In this document: positions 44,945 to 49,439 of the stretch, piece by piece
Numbering within the stretch: the stretch's first letter is position 1
Layout: every line of letters begins with the position of its first letter
Source: Oscillatoriaceae cyanobacterium M33_DOE_052
GTDB lineage: Bacteria; Cyanobacteriota; Cyanobacteriia; Cyanobacteriales; Laspinemataceae
Length of the DNA: 49,439 bases
Direction: 5' to 3'
Assembly: GCA_015296065.1 (NCBI GenBank)
Contig: DVDU01000188.1
Coordinates: 1-49,439, forward strand
Made by a program: the position numbers and the translations under genes
Notes under the pieces: generated by a model
What the model saw: only the letters and a program-made list of their open reading frames with translations
Databases searched by the model: none
What the model was told of the DNA's origin: nothing

Positions 44945-45916
44945 TTAAATACTCATAGCCAGCATCCTTTGAATCGGTCGCTCTGAAGCCGATCGCATAG
45001 CTTCGGGAATAGTCACCTCTGGAGTTCGATCGCGCATACAAAGATAGAGTTTTTCCAGAGTATTCAGCCGCATAAACGGACATTCATTACAAGCGCAATC
45101 ATTCATCGGCGGCGCCGGAATAAACTGTTTATGTGCAGCCTGCTTTTGCATTTGGTGGATAATTCCCGGCTCCGTGGCCACAATAAACTTATTCTGAGGG
45201 CTTTGGCTAGCATATCTCAGCAAAGCACTGGTAGAACCAATATAATTAGCGTGACGTAGTACCGGCGGCTCACATTCAGGATGAGCAATAACTTCAGCAT
45301 CAGGATGGGCAATTTTCAGCTCGACGATTTTCTTCTCAGAAAAAGTTTCGTGAACAATGCAGCTACCTGGCCACAAAACCATCTCCCGCCCGGTTTGTGC
45401 CATCACATAGCGGCCTAAATTCCGGTCTGGACCAAAAATAATCTTTTGCTCCGGGGGAATTTGGTTAACAATCTTCACCGCATTGGAACTGGTGCAAATG
45501 ATATCACTCATGGCCTTAATCGCGGCAGAACAATTGATATAAGAAATCACCAAGTGGTCTGGGTAAGCCGCTTTAAACTCAGCAAACGCATCCGGCGGAC
45601 AGCTATCAGCCAGAGAACATCCCGCATTGATATCTGGGAGCAACACTTGTTTTTCTGGGTTCAGGATTTTGGCAGTTTCCGCCATAAAGTGAACCCCAGC
45701 AAAGACAATCACATCCGCGTCAGTGGTGGCAGCTTTGCGGGAAAGCTCCAAGGAATCACCGATACAGTCAGCAATATCCTGGATATCCGGGTTTTGGTAA
45801 TAGTGCGCCAGAATTACGGCGTTTAGCTTTTGCTTCAGGTCCTCAATGGCCGCAAACAGGTTATCCGGTACAGCGGTATCGGTTGGGCGGCGTTCCAGAA
45901 ATGTAGTGTTAAACAC
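44945..45916 (-). CDS. nadA: Quinolinate synthase
   Basis: Condenses iminoaspartate with dihydroxyacetone phosphate to quinolinate using a [4Fe-4S] cluster; first committed partner of NadC in NAD synthesis. The 323-residue product shows [18 protein letters not shown] (about 33-50), [20 protein letters not shown] (about 95-107), [10 protein letters not shown] (about 183-192), HPECEPPV and the C-terminal CACNECPFM cluster motif. Cysteines in the GCSLAD, GSCIVHE and CNECPFM motifs are the expected cluster ligands. The ATG at 45916 gives the usual length. It is monocistronic; nadB is not in the window and nadC is 44 kb away. Confidence 0.96.
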   Translation of the reverse strand: MFNTTFLERRPTDTAVPDNLFAAIEDLKQKLNAVILAHYYQNPDIQDIADCIGDSLELSRKAATTDADVIVFAGVHFMAETAKILNPEKQVLLPDINAGCSLADSCPPDAFAEFKAAYPDHLVISYINCSAAIKAMSDIICTSSNAVKIVNQIPPEQKIIFGPDRNLGRYVMAQTGREMVLWPGSCIVHETFSEKKIVELKIAHPDAEVIAHPECEPPVLRHANYIGSTSALLRYASQSPQNKFIVATEPGIIHQMQKQAAHKQFIPAPPMNDCACNECPFMRLNTLEKLYLCMRDRTPEVTIPEAMRSASERPIQRMLAMSI

Positions 45917-45994
45917 AGTCGCTAGTTATGTGGGTGGGTGTTCAGGTAGGTTGCCCAATTGTGAAATCCACTTCTCCCTCCTCTACCCCCCTCC

Positions 45995-46137
45995 CCGACA
46001 AGTAGCTCCGGTTGATACACAAACCTCTGTGATGCCGATTTTCCCTCTCCGTTTTTGGGAGAGGGGGGGTAGGGGGGCGAGGGGCTTCACTGTGGTAACG
46101 AAGCCAATATGTGTATCAACGGTAGCCGACAAGTAGC
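45995..46137. mobile_element. MITE-like element with 12-bp flanking direct repeats
   Basis: The 12-bp CCGACAAGTAGC occurs at 45995-46006 and again at 46126-46137. Between them lie 119 bp whose ends are inverted: GGTTGATACACA near the left end and TGTGTATCAAC near the right end. Inside is a CCCTCTCC/GGAGAGGG hairpin with a G-rich tract. There is no coding capacity. The arrangement matches a small non-autonomous transposon with its target-site duplication. Confidence 0.6.
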
Positions 46138-46396
46138 GAGGAGTAGGCGGTCACAGAAGTTTTGCGGCCAAATTGGGATACTCTTGTTCCGGTTGGGTTT
46201 CCCAATTTTAATCGCTTTTACCAAAAACTGCCGCTCCCTTTTCCCAAAGATTCTGGCAGATGCAGAGCAGGGGAGCAGTGGGGGAGATGGGGGGGAAATT
46301 TCCTTCTCCACCCTAAAGCGCTGCTCTCCCGCTTCTTGACCTGAGAGAGAAAGAGTTTAATCACCATATCTCACTCAAGTGTTATTGTGATTAAAT

Positions 46397-47146
46397 TTAG
46401 CTGCGAATTAATTGTGATACTTGATTTTTAAATTTCATAAAATGTCGAGATTTTTTGAGAGAAAAAGAGCGACTTTCTGGAAAACTAATCAAAATTTCTC
46501 CTGCTATAGTTCCGGGATTAGCGCTGAGAATATAGATGCGCTGAGCGAGAAATACGGCTTCTTCAATATCGTGGGTAATCATTAAGATTGTGGTGCCGGT
46601 TTGCTGCCACAGTTGTAAGAGAAACTCCTGCATTGATTCTTTGGTGAATAGGTCTAAAGCGCCAAAAGGCTCGTCCATCAGCAGAATTTTGGGACGGGAT
46701 GCTAAAGCCCGAGCGATCGCCACCCGCTGCTGCATACCTCCAGACAAAGTTTTGGGAAAAGCAGAGGCAAATTTTGCTAAACCTACCACTTCCAGATAAT
46801 AACCAACCCGCTGCTGTCTTTCGGCGTCGGTAAAACCCTGTAATTTTAGCCCAAAACCGACGTTTTCTGCTACGGTCATCCAAGGATAAAGACTGTAATT
46901 TTGAAAAACTAAACCTCGGTCTGAACCGGGACCACAAACAGGATGTCCATCAACCACAATAGCTCCCGAAGTGGGAGAATCGAGACCAGCGATTAAACGA
47001 AGAAGAGTGGATTTACCGGAGCCAGAAGCCCCAACAACACAGACAAATTCTCGATTTTCAACAAAAAGATTAATATCCTGGAGAACCACAATTGGGTTGC
47101 CATTCTTGAGGAATTTTTTAGAAAGACTGGAAACTTCTAAATTCAT
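46397..47146 (-). CDS. ABC transporter ATP-binding protein (SsuB/TauB/NrtD-like)
   Basis: A 249-residue ATPase of an importer for nitrate-, sulfonate- or taurine-like substrates. Walker A is GASGSGKSTLLRL (about 41-53), the Q-loop is LVFQNYSLYPWM (about 80), the signature is TLSGGMQQRVAIARAL (about 133-148), Walker B is ILLMDEPFGALD (about 154-165) and the H-loop is MITHDIEEA. Members of this subgroup end close to this length. The ATG at 47146 was chosen; a TTG three codons earlier (47155) is nearer the permease stop. It lies 13 bp downstream of the permease gene, so the two are one operon. Confidence 0.92.
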   Translation of the reverse strand: MNLEVSSLSKKFLKNGNPIVVLQDINLFVENREFVCVVGASGSGKSTLLRLIAGLDSPTSGAIVVDGHPVCGPGSDRGLVFQNYSLYPWMTVAENVGFGLKLQGFTDAERQQRVGYYLEVVGLAKFASAFPKTLSGGMQQRVAIARALASRPKILLMDEPFGALDLFTKESMQEFLLQLWQQTGTTILMITHDIEEAVFLAQRIYILSANPGTIAGEILISFPESRSFSLKKSRHFMKFKNQVSQLIRS

Positions 47147-47159
47147 CCAAGCCAAAAAT

Positions 47160-48011
47160 TTATTCTGCTACCCAAGGACAAGTGAATCGGAGGCACCACC
47201 GAAATATCAGGTCAATGGCAAAGCCAATCAAACCGATTAATATCAAGCAGACAAATATCTCTTCAGTCCTGAGAAACTTTTGCGCGATGATGATGCGGTG
47301 TCCTAAACCTTGTGTCGCTGCCACCAACTCGGAAACAATAACTAAATTCCAAGCGGCTGCAATATTGACTCGGCAGGCATCGATAATATTGGGCAGCACA
47401 TAAGGCCAAATCACTTGCAATATCACCTGCATGCGGTTGCCACCTAAAGTATAGGTGGTTTCTACCAATTCTTTGGGGATGAACTTAACCGCATCCATAA
47501 TCATTAAGGTGTTAAAGAATAGGGTGCCGATAAAAATTAGGAGAATTTTCGGCAATTCCCCGATGCCGAAATAAAGAATCAGCAGGGGAGTAAAAGCAGT
47601 TGCTGGCATATAGCGGATGATGGCAATAATTGGCTCGAATAGAGCCCGGATGCTTCGCATCGCTCCCATAAGGATGCCTAAAGGAACGGAAATGATGGCG
47701 GCGAGCAAAAATCCTCCGCTGACTCGCCACAGACTGGCGAGGATGTCTTGGAAAAGACGATCGCTCTTCGCCATCTCACATAAAGATTGCCACACCTGCT
47801 CTGGTGTGGGTAAAAACAATGGCTCCACCCAACCGGAATTAGACACTACCCACCACAGCAATATCGGCGTTATGATCGATACCGCCATCAAGCTCCACGT
47901 TAACAAGGGCGGAATTTCATCTAAAATCCGCCAAAATACCGTAGGTGGCAGAATTTTCTCGGTCAAAGCTACCTCAAACTCGTTAATTTTTTGTGTGGTT
48001 GGTATAGACAT
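47160..48011 (-). CDS. ABC transporter permease (SsuC/TauC/NrtB-like)
   Basis: A 283-residue inner-membrane protein with about six transmembrane helices (LTWSLMAVSIITPILLWWVV about 35-54, then helices near 95, 125, 150, 205 and 255). The cytoplasmic EAA loop that docks the ATPase reads VETTYTLGGNRMQVILQVI followed by WPYVLPNI (about 180-208). It sits between the binding-protein and ATPase genes with 66- and 13-bp spacers, in the usual order for this importer class. The substrate is unknown. Confidence 0.92.
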   Translation of the reverse strand: MSIPTTQKINEFEVALTEKILPPTVFWRILDEIPPLLTWSLMAVSIITPILLWWVVSNSGWVEPLFLPTPEQVWQSLCEMAKSDRLFQDILASLWRVSGGFLLAAIISVPLGILMGAMRSIRALFEPIIAIIRYMPATAFTPLLILYFGIGELPKILLIFIGTLFFNTLMIMDAVKFIPKELVETTYTLGGNRMQVILQVIWPYVLPNIIDACRVNIAAAWNLVIVSELVAATQGLGHRIIIAQKFLRTEEIFVCLILIGLIGFAIDLIFRWCLRFTCPWVAE

Positions 48012-48077
48012 TTTTTCACCTCAAAATTTAGGTTAATGAAAAATTCAAGGCCATTAATTAAGCTGAAATTGCACTCT

Positions 48078-49103
48078 TTATTTGCGGTTTGGGGCATAAG
48101 CCTTAACAAACCGTGATTCAAAAAGTTTACTCAAATCTGGCTGCTGAGAGATTAAGCCACTCTCCCGCAAAAAACTGCTGATTTTTTGGGCGGCATAGTC
48201 TAAAGATGTCATGTCATTATGGGAGGAGAAAGCTTTCAAGTTATCTTCCAGAGTAAAGATAGTCGTGCCAGCATCATATTGCTGGTATTCTTCGGGGGTG
48301 ACTCCCGCACGTTGCGCCATAATTTTATAGCTTTCTGCTCGATTTTCCCCCATATAAGTGAGGGTATCAAACCAGGTATTGACTAAACCCTGCACTGCTT
48401 GGGGGTTGGACTCGATCAGCTTCCGGCTGACCACGAGGTGGTCGGGGATGGCACCGGGAAAGTCGCGAGAGGAAAATAGCTCTTTGCTGCCCGATCGCTT
48501 TAGCGCCGTAGTAGTGAAAGGAGCAAATACCCCTACTGCATCTACCCGTCCGGCGACAAAAGCCGCCGCAGCGGCGCCAGTTTCTAAAGGAATAAATTCA
48601 ATGTCTTTTTGCGTCAAACCTGCTTGTTGTAATCCTAGCAACAGGAGAAAGTGATCTACTGTTCCCTGTTCTGCTGCGATTTTTTTCCCTTTCAGGTCAG
48701 ATATAGTATTTATCCCTTGCCGGACGATGATTTTGTCGTTACCGGTGGAATTGTCATTGACTAAGACGATCACTTGGTCTGCTCCCGCCGCCACAGAGGA
48801 GATCGTATCGTTGAGGGTTTGAGTATTGGCATCCAGACGACCTGCCGCCATTGCATTAATCGAGTCTAAGTAGCCATCAAACCACTTCAAATCAATGTTG
48901 ACTCCCTGGGCTTCAAACAAGCCCTTTTCCCTGGCCACCTCCCAGGGGAACCAACCAGGCCAAGCGCTAAAACCCATAATCACTGGCCTGCTAGCAGTAG
49001 GATGATTTGGGGCTGAAACCGGAGCCAAGGGGCTACAGCTTGCCACCACCATTAGGCTAGAGATAAATAGGAGCAGTAAATACAGTATGGAATGATTTTT
49101 CAT
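48078..49103 (-). CDS. ABC transporter substrate-binding lipoprotein (SsuA/NMT1-like)
   Basis: A 341-residue periplasmic binding protein with a signal and lipobox (VVASC, lipidated Cys23). The two-lobe NMT1/SsuA fold shows GFSAWPGWFPWEVAREKGLF (about 44-63), DGYLDSINAMAAGRLDA (about 75-91), NDNSTGNDKIIVRQG and a hinge followed by LKGKKIAAEQGTVDHFLL (about 132-149) and AAAAFVAGRVDAVGVFAP. The first motif resembles binding proteins for small nitrogen or sulfur compounds; nitrate, sulfonate, taurine and guanidine-type substrates are all possible. It heads the three-gene minus-strand operon and is probably the first cistron. Confidence 0.9.
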   Translation of the reverse strand: MKNHSILYLLLLFISSLMVVASCSPLAPVSAPNHPTASRPVIMGFSAWPGWFPWEVAREKGLFEAQGVNIDLKWFDGYLDSINAMAAGRLDANTQTLNDTISSVAAGADQVIVLVNDNSTGNDKIIVRQGINTISDLKGKKIAAEQGTVDHFLLLLGLQQAGLTQKDIEFIPLETGAAAAAFVAGRVDAVGVFAPFTTTALKRSGSKELFSSRDFPGAIPDHLVVSRKLIESNPQAVQGLVNTWFDTLTYMGENRAESYKIMAQRAGVTPEEYQQYDAGTTIFTLEDNLKAFSSHNDMTSLDYAAQKISSFLRESGLISQQPDLSKLFESRFVKAYAPNRK

Positions 49104-49349
49104 GGCTAAATTCTTAATTTTCTATTAAGATTTAAAGCGGTTTTTGGAGAATTGTAACTAATATTAAATCTCCCGCAAAAATCCCAGTATTTGTATGGTT
49201 ATGAGAAACCATTGCTTACCCCGGTTCGGGGAACATCGGAGCCGACTCAATATCCCTGGGATAGTCCCTAGAGGATGCGGGGTGAATACTAGGGATTTGA
49301 TCAGAAGTGTTGAATGTCAATAAAAAAGTGGTAAAAATAGCCACAATTA
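49104..49349. other. Divergent spacer upstream of the ABC importer
   Basis: About 245 bp. TCCCTAG (49265-49271) and CTAGGGA (49289-49295) form a 7-bp hairpin, and CCCCG/CGGGG at 49219-49231 forms another. They could lie in the ABC operon leader on the minus strand. No known riboswitch consensus was matched. Confidence 0.35.
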
Positions 49350-49358
49350 TGTTATAAT
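49350..49358 (+). promoter_or_regulatory. Extended -10 promoter of the right-edge gene
   Basis: TGTTATAAT matches the TGnTATAAT extended -10 box exactly. The -35 region is poor, as allowed for that class. Transcription would start near 49365, about 27 nt before the ATG. Confidence 0.7.
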
Positions 49359-49391
49359 GAGAGCCGCAGATAAAAAAAAAGGAGTTTAAGC

Positions 49392-49439
49392 ATGACTAAA
49401 TATTCATTCTCCATGATTCTCAAATACATCTTGAGGGAC
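49392..49439 (+). CDS. Start of a gene cut by the window edge
   Basis: Sixteen codons are visible, reading MTKYSFSMILKYILRD. AAGGAG lies seven bases before the ATG, and an extended -10 promoter lies just upstream, so expression is likely strong. The visible part is too short to identify the product. Confidence 0.65.
   Translation, partial: MTKYSFSMILKYILRD

Noticed and set aside
49199-49300. Guanidine-I or other known riboswitch before the ABC importer
   Set aside because: Hairpins exist, but the conserved CTGGTCCGAGAG and CCGGGAGA segments of the guanidine-I class are missing.

Overview
The window is chromosomal DNA of a cyanobacterium. Evidence: frequent HIP1 octamers (GCGATCGC), the cyanobacterial forms of SigA and SigF, a SomA/SomB-type porin with an SLH domain and coiled coil, the long LrtA-type ribosome hibernation factor, the SphS-PhoU pair, a tRNA-Glu with the usual cyanobacterial sequence, and dense short dispersed repeats of the kind seen in filamentous Oscillatoriales-like genomes. 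The genus cannot be fixed from this sequence. There is no rRNA, CRISPR array, transposase gene or prophage.

Layout. 0-6 kb: nadC, a convergent porin gene, then sphS-phoU on the minus strand. 6-11 kb: a secreted pentapeptide-repeat protein, sigF, a structured non-coding stretch, a coiled-coil protein, a DedA membrane protein and convergent argG. 11.5-20.5 kb: a plus-strand run of a GHL10 glycosidase-like protein, a membrane protein, a family 2 glycosyltransferase, rpsB-tsf, a conserved unknown gene coupled to recG, and a small secreted protein. 21-27.5 kb: cobB and bioF, divergent with start codons that touch, then an SLH lipoprotein, a DUF218 protein, an M42 peptidase and tRNA-Glu. This stretch is full of palindromic and G/C-rich octamer repeats, some inside genes. 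27.5-33.4 kb: one 1,928-residue kinase/ATPase/GAF/PAS/adenylate cyclase signalling protein. 33.8-37.3 kb: hpf (lrtA) with a long structured leader, lipB, a small unknown gene and ssb. 37.8-42.4 kb: a nucleotidyltransferase with a degenerate phosphomannomutase domain, a 61-residue membrane protein and sigA. 42.4-44 kb is about 1.6 kb with no convincing gene. 44-49.4 kb: a lipoprotein, nadA, a MITE-like element, a three-gene ABC importer and the first 16 codons of another gene.

Functional links. nadA and nadC supply two successive steps of de novo NAD synthesis but lie about 44 kb apart. cobB and bioF belong to cobalamin and biotin synthesis. rpsB-tsf is the usual translation pair. SphS and PhoU belong to phosphate sensing, with no sphR or pst genes here. 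Most other genes look like single transcription units separated by repeat-rich spacers.

The points most worth a second look are: a perfect 9-nt match to the antisense loop of the small RNA Yfr1 over the porin ribosome-binding site; a palindromic repeat that supplies the stop codons of three genes within about 4.2 kb; the abutting cobB/bioF start codons; in-frame repeat insertions in cobB and the SLH lipoprotein; a 119-bp inverted-repeat element between 12-bp direct repeats; and two structured non-coding regions upstream of hpf and of the coiled-coil gene.
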